Below, one piece after another: positions 34,912 to 48,954 of a stretch of 64,000 bases of DNA. The notes under the pieces were generated by a model, which saw nothing but the letters and a program-made list of their open reading frames with translations, was not told where the DNA came from and made no database searches. Origin of the DNA: Aquilaria yunnanensis (taxonomy: Eukaryota > Streptophyta > Magnoliopsida > Malvales > Thymelaeaceae); the NCBI GenBank assembly GCA_039654915.1, contig CM077594.1, forward strand, positions 16,863,001 to 16,927,000, written 5' to 3'. Every line of letters starts with the position of its first letter. The stretch's first letter is position 1. A program made the translations under genes and the position numbers.

Positions 34912-37900
34912 TCATGACTTCTGGAGCACACATTTCTCGTAGAGGGCAAGAATGTCTTTCTTATTGGCATTCCTCAGCGCAAGCAACTCGGCACCAAAAT
35001 TATGTTTAGTCAGCTCCTGCTTCAGTCTCTGGATGGTGAACTTAGTATAGTCTTCCTGATTAGTTTGGCGGCTTTGGTCATCATCATCACCTCCGAAGAC
35101 TGACCCACCATCTTCAGGCTGTGCATATTTAAGATGGCTACTTGTGGTCCGGCTCTTCTTGTTGATTTGTAGAATCTTGTCATCTACGTCAATGTCTTGA
35201 ACAGATCCCACCCCCATCTCTCCGTCATCAGCTCTCAACCGCTTTCCACGGGAAGTGGTCTTCAGTTTACTGTCTAATGCAGTTTCATTTAGACGAACTG
35301 AGGTTAACTCCTGCTGCAGTGAATCAAGTTTCGCCTGTGCAGCTTGAAGCTGAAGAGAGAGTGCTTCTGCCCTGTCATTGGCACTAGCATGGGCTGCACG
35401 TTCAGAATCCAAGAGGCATTCAAGAGCTTTAACTGTACCAGCCCTCTGCTCATTGTTCTTTTTCAGCAGCGACTCTATTTCTTTCTCCCTTTCCTCAACT
35501 CTTGCCTCCAGTAATCCAACTTTTGACAGTGCCTCCAGCTCTGACACACGTATTCTATGTAGTTCATCCGTTAAGTCCCTTTTTTGTCGCTCCAGGTTCT
35601 CAATTTGCCTCTCAGATCTTTCAATCTGAGCCAATCTTTCCATGGCCAATCTTTGCATTTCAGTTTTCTCCTTGTTTACAGTTGCAGACTCTGCTCGTGC
35701 CTTATCAGCCACTTCAGTTGCCTTCCTAGCTTCTACCTCAGCTAGTTTACACCTCATCTCAAGTTCCTCAAACCTTTTAAATTCAGAATCGTACTTCTGC
35801 TCCAGATAGATCTTCTCTTGCTCTAGTATTCTAGCTTCTCTCTCAAAGGATAAGGCCTTGGCACTGGCAGTTTCTAATTTTTCATGCAGCTCCCTCATTT
35901 CAAGTTTCAACGATGATATCTCAGCATCATAGCTCTTAATCTTAGACTCAGCAGCCTGCAATATACTTGCATAGTCAAATGCAGGAGTCTTAATACAATT
36001 CTTCTACAATATACAAAGGTGGTGAGAAGATATCACAGAATGACAGTATGCATAACAATTTTATCATCAGATAAAATGCCAAGTGAGAAGGTCTGTGGTA
36101 AGAGTGAGAATGTTTCCTCACCAACAATCGCGTTTGATACATAGATTATTTCAGTTAACTGGCTGAAAGGAGAGGGAGATACAGAGAGAGAGAGAAGGAA
36201 GGAGAGGAAGGAAGGGATGGAGGAAAAGGAAAGAGTCGAAGCATTTTGCATGAGGAACAAACCTTCAACTCCAATTTCAGAGTTGTCAAATGCTGCTCAG
36301 CACGCTCAATCTTCACTGCTTTGTCCTTAATTTCTTCTTCCTGTAAAGATCAAAGAAAGAAAAATAAGTTTTCCTGCACTCATGCAATTATTGATGTAAA
36401 ACAGCTACAAGGAAGAACTGGAGGGAGGTACCTTTCCAGCCAAAGTAGTGGCAAACTCTTCCCTGAGAGCAATTTCTCTCAATTGGTTCTCCTTGTTTGA
36501 TCGTTCTTGTACATTTGCTGCTTTCTCTAGAGCAATCTTTGCTTCTCTAACAGCTATGTCATATTTTCTTTTCCACTCCTCTGCCTCCTGTTGAGCAGAT
36601 TGAGCTTGTTCTCGAGCAGCAGCCATCCTTGCTTCTGCAGCAGATGTCCTTGACCTCAGAGCTCCAATTTCAGAACTAGTTTCTTCTTCCTTAGCTTTTT
36701 GCTTTGATAAAACTTGCTCATATTTTCTTTTCCAATCTGATGTTTCTTGCTTGATAGAATCCAGTGTTTTCGCTAAGGAAGAACACCTCTCCGTCAACGA
36801 ACTATTATTACCCTGCAGATTATTTATGCGACTTGTATATTCTTCAGCAAGTTTCTTCTTGTCATTGATGGCATCATCATACCGTTTCAGATACGCAGAT
36901 TTGTATTTCTCACTATCCTCCAGTTGCTTGCCAAGCAACTGCATCTTATCTTCAATAGAACGACATCTCAGCACCAGGGAACTCTTCTCAGATCCAATTT
37001 GATCCAGAAGCCTTTTAGTGAAGTCCAATACAGGCCCTTCCATACTGGTAAATTAAATAAATAGAAAAGGATACTTAGATAAATCCCTTATTCAACAGAT
37101 AACAATATCTAACATACAGGACACACACTAATCTTAATGGAAGTCAGATGGGAATCACACCTTTGCTGTAAAAACACAGCTAATTTCTGCCATTTCCCTG
37201 GTCCATGACATGATGCCTCATACTCTGATAGCATAGCATCAAGAACCTGCATACAATATACATTTATCTCATGTTCGAAAGTTTCATTTTAAAAAAGGAC
37301 TTCCATGACAAAATCTCTAACTTCAAAATAATTTTCTTAAATTCATATGATGTTAGTAATATGAATCACAAGGACAAGATTTAGGAGTGTTTACCTTCAC
37401 AACATTATCAATGTTTGCATCAGAAGCATGGCATGCTGCCCTCAACCTTTTTTCCATGCTCTGTATGAAATTTGAGCACTGCAATTCTGCTTTCATGAAT
37501 GCATTCCTTTTGTGTTCCTACATAATACAGCAATGCCTTTTGCATTAATTGCTACTTCATCAATCTTTTGACTAAATTCGCTTCCCTTGATGGTTGGTTG
37601 ACTAATAATAATATTGTATTTTCTGGTACATCATCATGAGATATGATTTTTTTCTTTTTTTCTTTTTTAGCTACACATGTAAACATGACCACAGAAAAAC
37701 ATCAGAGTTCGCAGAGTCAAATGTTGAGGCCACCCACTTTCTCAATAAAACTTAATAGTGGAACATAACTAGCTAGTCTAAAATCAGATCGATGGTTATT
37801 AATACTATGACAAGTTTTTCTTTTTCTTATTGAAGGCATTAAGAAAATGCCAAAGCTGGCTTCAAGTTAAATAATACAAAGTCGCAAGCTGATTAAATCC

Positions 37901-40900
37901 CAGTGGGTAAAAAGCTTATGGTAGTCCAGAAGACCAGGGTATTAAACCATTTACCCTAGCACTAGGACTCTCAGTATCCTCAAAAGCAGATTCATTACAT
38001 TCTCAACGAACTATCCAAACATAGAAAGAGGGACCAAAAAATTTTTTCCAAGATATACCACACCTCAAATGCCTTTCTGAGCAACTTCAGCAGAAGCTCC
38101 TCATATTTCTTCCTTGCTGAGCCAGTCCCCACAGCACTTGCATTATATGCAGCCACAGACTTCTGAACAGCTTCTTCATGTGCCTCCCTCAATGCAGCCT
38201 AAGACAAAGGCTATCAGTACAAAAGAACACAAAAAAAAAGCTCAAATTCCTGAGTTTCAAACAAAGCATCACTTACTTCCTCAGCTGGTTTTGAACGGTC
38301 AAAAGTTGACATGTAAAGCTCAGCAGCAGAATCATAAGCTCTTCGACACTCAGCTTCTTCAACACTCTGTCAGACTCAGACTATGTAAGATGTACGAAAA
38401 CAGACATGAGAGGAATATATTTGATCTGAGACTGAGGTTTCCAATCTCCCCCATCTTCCATTTTGACGCTATTCTCCCGGTTCCAATCATTGAACCAATT
38501 ATGAAGTACACAGTACCATATCCTCCCAAACGATTAGAGAAAAGATTATAGCTACTCATGAGGCTTAATGTTACCAGAACACAGTGACACTTTGTCTCCA
38601 CAAATCTAAACATCAGATAAGCTTGGGGGATGACATTCTCCAGAAACCATTCCAATCAGCCCCATTTTTCATCCAAGAGGTTGCCACTTTTACTAAATTT
38701 AAATTAATAAGTATAAAACTGCATTTACTCCCAGCATTATTACAAATATGATTATAACGGGTCCTTCAGGATCAAAGTTTAGCCCATTCTCTTGAGAACC
38801 AAAATATAAGGCCCCATTGTGCAATAACTTCAGCTAATGGTATCAGCTCTAGGGTAAAGCTACCAGCAGTTGGCTTAACCTTCAGCAATCAATAGAGAAT
38901 GTTCTCCATTAATACATTATCCTTATTGTTAAAGCTAATCTCATACATTGTTGCGAAACAATAGCCTCAGTTAAGCCTGTGGTTGCAACTAACCAACCCC
39001 ACCCCCACCCCCAATCCCGCAACAAAATAAAGAAAAAAGAAATGATATAGAAAAGGTTGTTAGTTTTCCAGTCTGCACCATATATTATACACCCCATGAC
39101 CAAGTTTACCCAATGAAGACAAGTTGTTGCCGACACCTATCTTTGTCTTTACTCAAGCAGAAACAAATAAAGCAGCAGTCATTCTTCCCCCCTAGTATCT
39201 TCTCATAGTGATGATGTATGCATATACATAACCACTAAATCTTTTCCACTTAAAGGAAAGAAACTGAGATTCCAGTGAATATGCAGAACCAGAAAACTTC
39301 AGAATGGCATTCAATATATCTTGCAGCTTAGTTTCACATAAATGAAATCAAAACCCAAACAAACTCAAATTTTCGGTTCATGAATTTTTTCCTCAAAATT
39401 GTGATGAGAGTACCAGCAAGCAGGAAAGAAAAAATCAAATACCTGCCATGAAGAAGATATGGTTGGCACTGCACCATTATTTAAAGCATCTAGATAAGCT
39501 TGTGTTATACCAACAAGGACAGGACCCGTCATCACAGTAGCCCCAACCTGCTTTGGTCTTGTTCTCTCAAAAACAAACTTGGTGAAGGCATCAAGGCCAG
39601 CTCTGAACTCAGGTCTTAGTTTGGTGAGCTGCAAGTATAGTATTAAATTTGACATAAGCGAGAAAACAATAAAATAATAAACTTTTGAAAGAGCTCTTTT
39701 TTAGAAAAAAAGAAAATCTGAAAGGGAGAGTTCATACTGACCGATATTTGATCAAGCCGTTGGAGATCATTTTCATTGTTTAGAGGCCTTACAAGGGTGA
39801 AGCACTCTCTATCAGGAAATAAAGCTCGGATAGAATCCCGAATCTGTAATTTATTGGTGTTTATAACATAATTAGTATTCCCAAGCCAAGAAAAAATAGT
39901 TTCCAGCTAATAGCACCAGTGACTGGGCCTAGTAACAAAAGACAATAAAGAAGGAAGAGGAAAAGGGGAGAGAAGGCATTCAGCTATATGCAAAGATACT
40001 CTTTTTTTTGGCAGAGAACATGATGGTTGAAAGTTTTTCTAAACAGAGCCATTATGCCCCCTTTAGCATGTTAAAGTTGCCTGGACTATCATAGTTTTGC
40101 ATGGCTATAACTAGAAAGTCTATCACTCTGACATAGTAAATGCTGTTTCAACTGAAAAATTAGCAACCCAACAGATTAAAATATTGCAAACCTCATTTTT
40201 AGCAGCTATATCTCGTCCAGCACCTTCAACAGGCCGCAAAGCTAGCTCTAGATAGTCTCGAGGTGTGATTTTACAGTTGTCCTCTACTAGATCCAAATAA
40301 AAATCCTGCAAGTAGGACTAGTTATACAACCAGGTAGTGACATTGAGAAACCAAGGAAACAGAGACGCAAAAGAAATACCCTGAGAAGCCAAACAAATAT
40401 TGGGGAAAACTGCCCAAGTTCAGACACCGTGGTTCTTCCACCAGCCTTGATCCGTATATGTTTGGTTACTTGTGTTACAAGAGAGAGACGATCCAATGCA
40501 GCTTCATCTATACCTCCCATCTAACAAACCAAAAACAAATGAAAAATTTTAAGTGATCCGTTTTATCTGGATCAAGATACCATTGTGATAAGGAAAGCAA
40601 AGAAGGAATGGAAGTTCGCATTTAGGTGAAGCAGATAACTTTATTGATCACAAAGTGAGAAAATAAAGAACACAGAATGAACCACTGAAAATGTGATGAA
40701 GAATACAATAAAACAACACGTGATTGAACAGAAGCAACCTAGAAAAACTAAAGTCACCAACCTGGTTGTATATGAACATGCTTGATAAAAGTACAGCCAG
40801 TGAAAATATCTGAGTGCTGTATGTTCCCTGCAAGGATAAGTTGCATTTTTAATTTATTCCAGTCGTACTGCATTAATTCTAAGATTAATATGGTGCACAT

Positions 40901-41962
40901 TTCTGTACAGATGGAATGGAATCTAACCGTTTGATCATAGGCATCTATTCCTTCACTATCTAACAGCAGAAGATTGTACTCGGTTCCATCAAGAGCAGTC
41001 CTTTTCAAGGGCGCACTCCATAACCAAAGCCCTTTTGTACATGGACGATGTGTCGATGCTACTTGAAATCCACTGCTCCTTCCAAGAAGCTTCACATATA
41101 AAAACCATATGCCTTCAGAGCTATGTAAGAGAAATTACTACACAGAATAACTCCAGTATCTAAAGAGGACAACTTCCAACCACCAATTAGTGGAAACGAC
41201 AAAGAAAACTAACAACATATGGTGGAACTTCAAGCTTGCTCTGGGAATTATAAAATGTTCAATTTTTTTTATCCGGAAAGGGTCACCTTTTAGCTTTCCC
41301 AGATTCATCTCACCAGTTATAAACATGTCTAGTCCGTGTAATTGAACAGTGACCAACAATGGCAACAGGATTGTTCCACTAATTCACCATCAAACTAGCT
41401 GTTAACGAGTATTAGAGTGACTTCCACAACTGAAGCACCACACTGACCAAGAATGGAGCAGACTTGGTCAACTTACGATGAATAGAATCAAATACAACTA
41501 ATTTCAAGAAAGAGGGCTTCCTAACAAGAACGGAAAGAATGAATGTATATACTCCCATGTTACAACGGCTAGATAAGAGAGATTTCTACAACTCGAAAAG
41601 CTACTACTACCTCAAAACCCTATAACCGAAAACCCACCCAACAGCCCGCACGAATCCAAATCACACAATTCCACCCTAATTTGCACTCATTATTAGCGAA
41701 AATGACTCACCTGGTTTAGAATAAAGCTCTTGCCCTGCCGAGCCCTTCCGCAGACCGAAACAACCCCAATGGGTTCCTTGACAAGCTGCAGAGTTGCGAC
41801 CGCTTCAGGATCCATCCGAAACTTCCCCTTCTCGTCACAGTACACTAAACGAAGAGGCCTCGCCGGGCCGGTCACCGGCGGGGAGGACGAAGACGGTGAC
41901 TGAGAGAAAGATTGTGGCAACACATCGGAGGGCGAATCCCTTCCCTTGAACAATCTCAACAT
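34912..41962 (-). CDS. GBPL3: Guanylate-binding protein-like 3 (dynamin-superfamily GTPase)
   Basis: Fourteen exons join in frame to 1,063 aa: 41962-41711, 41089-40928, 40827-40762, 40520-40380, 40305-40192, 39843-39742, 39628-39443, 38366-38277, 38198-38064, 37517-37395, 37246-37161, 37044-36432, 36340-36263, 35955-34912; all introns are GT-AG. The large GTPase domain has the P-loop GRARQGKSF (about residue 75), LLLLDSEGIDAYDQT (G3) and FVWLLRD, the RD-type guanine motif of GBPs. A GBP C-terminal helical domain follows, then about 500 residues of near-continuous coiled coil, an acidic/basic segment with KRLRAD and KKSR, and a SAP-like C-terminus (FTIQRLKQELTKHNFGAELL). Length and layout match Arabidopsis GBPL3, a roughly 1,080-aa protein known to form nuclear condensates during immune activation; that role is inferred here. 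A MULE lies 354 bp upstream of the ATG. Confidence 0.95.
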
Positions 41963-43204
41963 CCTTGTTCACAAGTTGAGCCCTTTACTGCTTGTGGCTC
42001 GATTTCTTCCTCGTCTTCCCTGCCTTTCGATTGGGCTCGATTTGCTTGTTGCTGTCGTCACAGCGAAACGATACGATTTTGCTCCGTTCTCTCTGTTCTA
42101 TTTTGCCGAGGAGAAAGCAGAAGAAATTAAAATCGGGGAGGGAAAAGGAGCAAGCATCGGGACTTTGTGCAAATGTAAGCAAATTACGGAAAGGGGCACA
42201 ATTCTACTGGCAACCTAATTCTGGTGTTGTGGTTTTTCGGTCAATTGGAAATATCTCCCTGCAAGGGTCAAACTTGAAACGACCGCGTTGAAGCCCTTAC
42301 CACTGACATGTACCTTTTTCTTTTGACCTAATGACCCCTAGGGCCCTCTAACTTGTATGACTCAAACGAGTTAGTCCTTTAACCCAAACTCGGCCTATGT
42401 TGGTCCTCCAACTTTGCAACTTGTTACGAGTTAGTTCAGTCCTCCCATCAGCCATAACGCGGCCAAAATCCATAATTGGCCCTTGAACTCGACTAAAACG
42501 GACACATAGCCCCCTGGATGCCAACTCAGTATACATAACCCCTCGAACTCGGTGAAACAGAACACTTAAGCCCTTCTGTCAGCCATCGTTAGTCAAGTGA
42601 GACCATTTGAATTAGTTCTGTAACGAGACTCATCATTTTCAGACATTTCAAAATGTTTGGGACTTAAATGACAACAGAATTGAGATAAAATGATCTATTA
42701 AGTATTTAATCGTAAAAGCTAGGCAAAAAATCGATGGTGGAAGGAAAATGATCTCTGTTTTGCTTGTTTCGCGCCTAGTTTCGTATCAACAATATAGTAA
42801 AAAATAAGAGAGAAAATAAATCAAAACGTGATTAGGGATAAAATGGCCAGACCAAAGTAAAGATTCCAAAAGAATCGATTCCTACTAAGAAATAAACAAA
42901 GGCAACTGAAAGCCGATTCCTAGAAAGAAGTAGACAAAGACAACCAAAAGCCTGTGCCAAAGGTAAAATAATGTCTCTGTAATGAACATGTCTAATGCTA
43001 CACAGGTGCATATAAAGCATTTTAGGAATTTATGTAATCAAAAGTGAATTTTACAATGGATAGAATTTAACAATTTTTAACATGCTTTGCTGAGAAATTG
43101 GTTATTATCGTTGCAATCCAAATTTGATACAAATGTTTACTGATTATGTGATTGTAGCTTGGTTTGTTCAAGAATGAGTTATATGTATTATTGCAATTAT
43201 GCAG

Positions 43205-46170
43205 ATGGTGGAATTCAACACATACATATTTTATAGTGGGGTGTTATTGAGGAAACCAGAGGTAACATATGTTGATTATCAAGTTATTGTGAAAAAATTT
43301 GATGAAGACATGGTGGGATATTGGTGCTTGCTGGACATTTTGAAAGAGATAGGGTATGACAGTACACATATCAAGGCCATTTATTATAGGGTGCCAAGAT
43401 CATCACTTAGTGAGGGCTTAAGAATATTACATGATGACAACGCAATACGAGACATGCTAGCTTGTGACATTAAGGGTGGCATTGAAATATATGTAGAACA
43501 CACAGAAGAGGGGAGTAAAGGAAATAAGGTTTCAGTAAAAGTGCCTGTAAGTGATGAAGTTTACACACATGGGGAAGGCGAAATTGGAATAACACGTGGT
43601 CAATTAAATGGGGCTGGTGAAGATGAAGTTAGTGTTTGCTTCGATGAGTGCAACTTAACTTCTAAAAAGGTGTTTAAGAAGCAAGTTAATAACGCTGAGT
43701 TGGGAGGGAGTGGGAATAGTGAAGAATTGAGCAATTACAGTTGTGATGATAGTGAAGAAGAAGGTGAAGATTTACATGTTGAACTTGAGCAAGAGCTAAA
43801 TGGCATTGCTGATGCCATTTTATCGAATGCTGAGGAGGAACTTACAGATGCAATACACCATGTTAATAATTATTTTGACTTACAAAATGCTGTTGGTAGA
43901 TGGGAAGATTATGTCACAAACCTAAATCCTAATGGCACAAATAATGTTCAGTTCGATAACTCGGACATTGGAAGTTTACATTCAAGTATTGATGAAGATG
44001 GAATTAAAGTTGTGAAAAATGAGGAGAAGACAATTTGAAAGGTATGATCCAACATCAAAAACTATGTGTTTTTTTGTTGGCTTGGTTTTTCGTAATCATA
44101 TTGAGTTTAAGGAGGCTTTATTAAAATATTGTGTTGCTGAGAAACGTGACTATGATTATGTGAAAAATAAGCCATCAAGAGTGAGGGTGAAATGCAAGGT
44201 TGAAGGTTGCCCTTGGAACTTGTTTGCATCAAAGGAGTATTTGGATGGGCAGGTGTATTTCATAGTGAAGAAGTACGAAAACATTCATCTTTGTGAGAAG
44301 GTTTTTAAGATTTCAAGAACAACAGCCCCTTGGATTTCAAAGACCTTTGAAATGTTCATTGTTGAGCATCCTGAAATCAAATCAGCTTCTCTACAAGGCT
44401 CGATCAGAGAGCTACTTGGAATTATTGTTTCAAGGAACCAGTGCAAAAGAGCAAAGGCTCAGGTAAAGAAGAAATTAGAAAGGGATGTGACACATGAGTA
44501 TGCAAAATTATATGATTATGCAAAGGCACTTGTAAAAGCAAATCCTGGGAGCAATGTTGACATTGAAGTCACACACAAAGGAGCAGGTTGTCCACCAGTG
44601 TTTAAACGGATGTATGTTTGTCTATCTCCTCTCAAGAATGGATTTTTAGAAGGTTGTCGACCATTTATAGGGATAGATGGGTGCTTTCTTAAAGGCATGG
44701 TTAAAGGACAACTGTTGACTACAGTTGGAAAAGATGCTAACAACCAAATGTATCCAATCGCATGGGGTATGGTTAAAAGTGAAAATACCGCATCATGGAT
44801 GTAATTCTTAGAACACTTAAAGAATGACGTAGGTACTAAGAGTATAGATGGCTATGGCAGTAGGTTGACATTTATGTCAGACCAACAAAAGGTAAAATTT
44901 TTATTTTAAAATTATGTATTAACTTTTATTAATAATTTTGTGTGTAGCATCTTGACTAACTTTAGGTCTCTGTTATTTATAAGGGCTTTTAAATGTAGTT
45001 TCAGAATTATTTCCAAGATCAGAACACTGGCTATATGCAAGACACATATACACAAATTGGTACAAGAGGTTTAGGGGTGAGGACTTAAAGCTAGCTTTCT
45101 ATGCCTGTGCCAAAGCACCTAATGAACCAACATTGAAGAGGAAGTTGGATGAATTAGAGAGGTTGAAACCTGGAGCTAAAGAAGCAGTTACACGTATAGA
45201 CCCAAAGTGCTGGTGTAAGACATATTTTTCTTATGTTGCTCAATGTGATAGTGTGGACAACAACACATGTGAGGCATTTAACTTCGTGTTGGTTGGGGCA
45301 AGATGCAAACCTATTATTTCAATGCTTGAGGAGATCAGGGAATATGTAATGCGAAGATTTATCTTGAAGAGGCTGTTTGTGAGTAAATGGATTTGTGATA
45401 TTGGGTTTGAAATTGATGACATACTTACTCATAACACTGAGAACAGCCACAAGTGGAAGGTTTGCCCAAATGGTGCCAATGGATATGAGATTAAGTTAGG
45501 AAAATCTCAATATGCTGTGGATTTAACTTTGAAAACATGTAGCTGTAGAGAATGAGATATTTCTGGAATTCCATGCTTACATGTCATTGCTGCTATTAGG
45601 CAAGCAAGAGATGACTCAAAGAATTACATAGCTCACTGGTACAAGAAAGACAAGTTTTTGAAATCATATAGAGACTCAATTGCACCAATGTCTAGTGAAG
45701 AATTCTGGGAAGAAAGTGGACAAGGAATTACTTTACCTCCTCTGCTGAAGGCCATGCCTGGAAGACCATAAACTGCAAGGAAAAGAAGAAGAAATGAGCC
45801 TATTAAAGGAAAAACGAAAATGTCTAGGCATGGTAGAACAATGCACTGTAGCATTTGCAGAAACTCTGAGCACACATGTAAAGGCTGCCCTAGCAAACCT
45901 TCTAGTCTTAGTCAACCTGAAGTTGTGAGTGAAGTGTTTTGCCATGTTTTTTTTTTTTGTAGAACATTTTCTAGTTTTCATTTTATTTACTGATATTTTT
46001 TTGTGGTAGGAACAACCAAATGTTGAATATGTTAACGCTAGCAGACCAAAATTGAAATCAGTTAGGGGGAGAAAAAGAGCAATAGCTTCACAAGGTCAAA
46101 CATCGCATGCTATGAATGGATCAAGGGGATCTATAAGCTTAAGTGATGTACAAAATCTGCAGGTTTGAGT
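43205..46170 (+). pseudogene. MuDR/MULE transposase of MULE-A
   Basis: Domains in order: a PB1-like N-terminal domain (MVEFNTYIFYSGVLL onward); an acidic linker (EDDSEEEGED-type, near 43740); the MuDR zinc-binding/plant DNA-binding domain (44040-44330, RVKCKVEGCPWNLFASKEY); the MULE DDE domain (44630-44800, GCRPFIGIDGCFLKGMVKG); an intron of about 90 bp (44892 to about 44981); a SWIM finger (45535-45590, TCSCRE...DISGIPCLHV); a basic tail and CX2CX4HX4C zinc knuckle (45845-45890). Broken by a frame change near 44030, TAA after SWM at 44802-44804, TGA at 45553-45555 where the family usually has Trp, and TAA at 45769-45771. Few lesions, so decay is moderate. The start follows a possible splice acceptor (GCAG|ATGGTG). 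Confidence 0.85.
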
Positions 46171-47434
46171 TCAACATTCACTCATAGGGTTATGATCTAA
46201 TTCTTGCTTTTAGCTTTATTTTTCTAATCATTTTTAGGTTTCTGAGGCTTAATCAAACTTTAATCAATATGTGTTTTGTATTCTAACATAAATGCTGCTA
46301 TATTACAGCCTACATGGCCAACGAACTAGACATTCTGATCATTTCTGGTGATACATATCAAGGCTGCTGCAACAATTAACCAAGACATTCTGTGGAAACA
46401 AGAAGGAATCGTACCCACATGACTATTTTTTACACATACTAGAGCATTAAACTCTGTGGATTTTGGAAATGGATACTTTTGTGCTGGAAATGAATTTTGT
46501 AGCAAATTAAAACTTTAATGATATTGCTATTAGTAAGGTCATGTGTTCTTCAGACTTGTGTTTAAATCTTTTGTATCAAATTAGCCTTTGAAAACTAGCT
46601 TGGAATTTCTGGAGTATAAACGAGTTCATGCTACACTTTATATTGTTAAAAACCTGATTTGTGATATTGAGTATATAAGAAATATATTTTAGATCTTGTT
46701 TCTAATAATAACTAACTAGTTTGGCACATTGAGTTCATTTTATTTCCATGCTTACAAGTTCTGGTTCAATTTTCCAAGCCTGCAGAGTACCAGCCTTGTG
46801 GTTCTGGTTCCATTTTAAACTACAAGAAGAAATACTTTGCTAGAAAATTTAGCAAGAAGTCTAACATTTGATTTTCACAGATAAAATTTGCAGTATATTT
46901 CACATGTAATTGCAAGGTTTGACCCTAAGGTTGACTTTTTGCTAGAAACATTGTTCTGACCTTATACCTTGTTTGTAGCCTTGAAACTGTATTTGAAATG
47001 TGTTGGAATCTTAACCTTGCTAGATAAGTTCAATTTTCCATTTTTACTATTCAACTTCAAGTAACCAGATTTGAAGCTAAATTCAGTTTTAGACACTTGC
47101 TAAATGGGTTTATGCTGTGTTTGTGGTGACACTTTAACTTGATCCTGGTTTAGGAATAATGTGTATAGCCAAACTTGAACCAATTTTTTGCAGGATATTT
47201 AGCCAACTTGTAGGCTGACTTGTGTGCTTAGTAAGATCGAAACTCTTACACAGTTAACTTTTGACAGATATAATGCACAGGGGAAATGATATATGGCATC
47301 AAATAACCCACTTTCATTACACAATATGGTGCATATACAATTGGTTCACTATTTTATCTCACTTATAGTACAAAAACCCACAATCTATCACTTCATTCCT
47401 TCGCATAAAACATTTTTTTCTAGCCAGAATCATA
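46171..47434. other. MULE-A interior, no gene recognised
   Basis: AT-rich sequence between the transposase 3' end and the P450 fragment. Only short frames occur; there is no domain or inverted-repeat structure that I could define. Confidence 0.35.
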
Positions 47435-47637
47435 CAGTGGCACCATTCTTTGAGCCCCAAATGCCATCATTTTGTGCAAATCCTGGGCATCATATTTTCC
47501 ATCAAGAAACCTCTCTGGGCTCCATTCTTCTGGGTTCTGCCAATGGTTCTTATTCATGTTACAGCTCCAGATGTTCACAACAATCTAACTTGCAGCAGGT
47601 ATATGAACCAGGATAACATTGGTAAGGCAATACAAAG
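47435..47637 (-). pseudogene. Cytochrome P450 fragment, ent-kaurene oxidase (CYP701A) type
   Basis: The minus strand encodes VHIPAAS, an in-frame [19 protein letters not shown], then [20 protein letters not shown], then [11 protein letters not shown]. The PERF motif with the preceding NPEEW and following FLD.KYD..DLHK.MAFGA is the distinctive C-terminal region of plant ent-kaurene oxidase, the endoplasmic-reticulum or plastid-envelope P450 that makes ent-kaurenoic acid in gibberellin synthesis. The heme loop should follow as FGAGKRVCAG; here the position of the haem-ligating Cys is Pro and a stop follows soon after. With an internal stop, no Cys and no recognisable upstream exons, it is a dead fragment. 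It lies wholly inside MULE-A, so it is best explained as gene capture. Confidence 0.75.
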
Positions 47638-47639
47638 CT

Positions 47640-48690
47640 GTTATAAAAATCCAACTTCACCTTCCAAAATCCTCTCCTTACTATTGTCATTCCAACCTAT
47701 CAATATAAGCACAATCAATTATTGATCATGATATTGAAGAATCTGTAAAACAATTGGTGAAAGCATAAATTACTATTTTCTAATATCTGTTGTTTTTTCC
47801 CAACTCTTACATGAGTCTTTTGAATAAAGAGTAAAAAAGACAATATGTGAAAGTCAAGTTGTTATCTATATACCATGTCCAAGCAAACGAGAAAAAGAAA
47901 TAACATTTTATTTGAAAGGTAGCCTGGCTGCTGTATCATGGTTAATCCATTTAAAAGCTGGTTCAATCTACTGCAACACTTTATTAACCTATCTAAGAAG
48001 CCTCTGTAGCTTGGTCGATAGGAGCTGCAGCTTTCAATTGCTAATTAATAAGTCTTGTGCATCTTCTTCAACAACAGAGAATTGACATCAGGCAATGCTG
48101 TTGAGGCTTCTAACAAAAATAGTTCACCAAAACATCTCAATTGTCAATTTTCGAAATCAGTCCATTTAATAACAAAGGCTACAGAAAGCTAGAGACAGAA
48201 AAGAATATGCTGCAGAAAATGAAGGTCAGAGAACGAATACTAGATTGGCTCTGTGCATCTACTAAAGTTGTAATCTTTGCAATGGCTTCCTATTGTATTT
48301 TAAACATACAGAATCCTCAAGCTAAACACATTCCAAACGTTTACAATCACAAGAACAGGTCACAACAACATGAAAAAGAGGGTGAAATAGTAAGGATTCA
48401 TGATTCGGAAGGATTCTGGAATGAAGCGACAGTAGATTGAAGAAAGGTTTCACAAACTCTGGCAATGGTGTAGACGAGGAAAGATGCATAAGTGCTACAA
48501 ATTGAAGAGAGCTTTACCCACGACAGCGATGACTTCAACGCAGCAATCGAAGCACCTGGAGACACAACGGCTCTCACATCTGCTATTGAATTCTGATTTT
48601 TTTTTTCTTTCGTTTTCTTCAGGTAGATCAGATTTGCGATTTCAAGCGGCGAATATAGGAGGACGAACGACAGGGTTGTTATATTTGATG
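47640..48690. other. MULE-A interior between P450 fragment and right inverted repeat
   Basis: No domain recognised on either strand. The plus-strand frame at 48141-48440 (MSIFEISPFNNKG...) and minus-strand frames around 48600-48430 have partly protein-like composition and could include further captured exon pieces, but I cannot assign them. Confidence 0.3.
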
Positions 48691-48954
48691 TTTCTTGTTA
48701 AAATTTTAAGAGATCACTTTACTTTAACTTTATTATCATTTATGTCCCAAACAGCTCAAAATGTCCAGAACTGAAGACTTCCTTTACGAAATTAAGTCAC
48801 ATTGTCGCACTTGACTAACAGCAGCTGATGGAAGGGCTTAAGTGTTCTGTTTCACCGAGTTTGAGGGGTTATGTATACCGAGTTGGCGTCCAGGGGGCTA
48901 TGTGTCCGTTTTAGTCGAGTTCAAGGGCCAATTATGGATTTTGGCCGCCATAAC

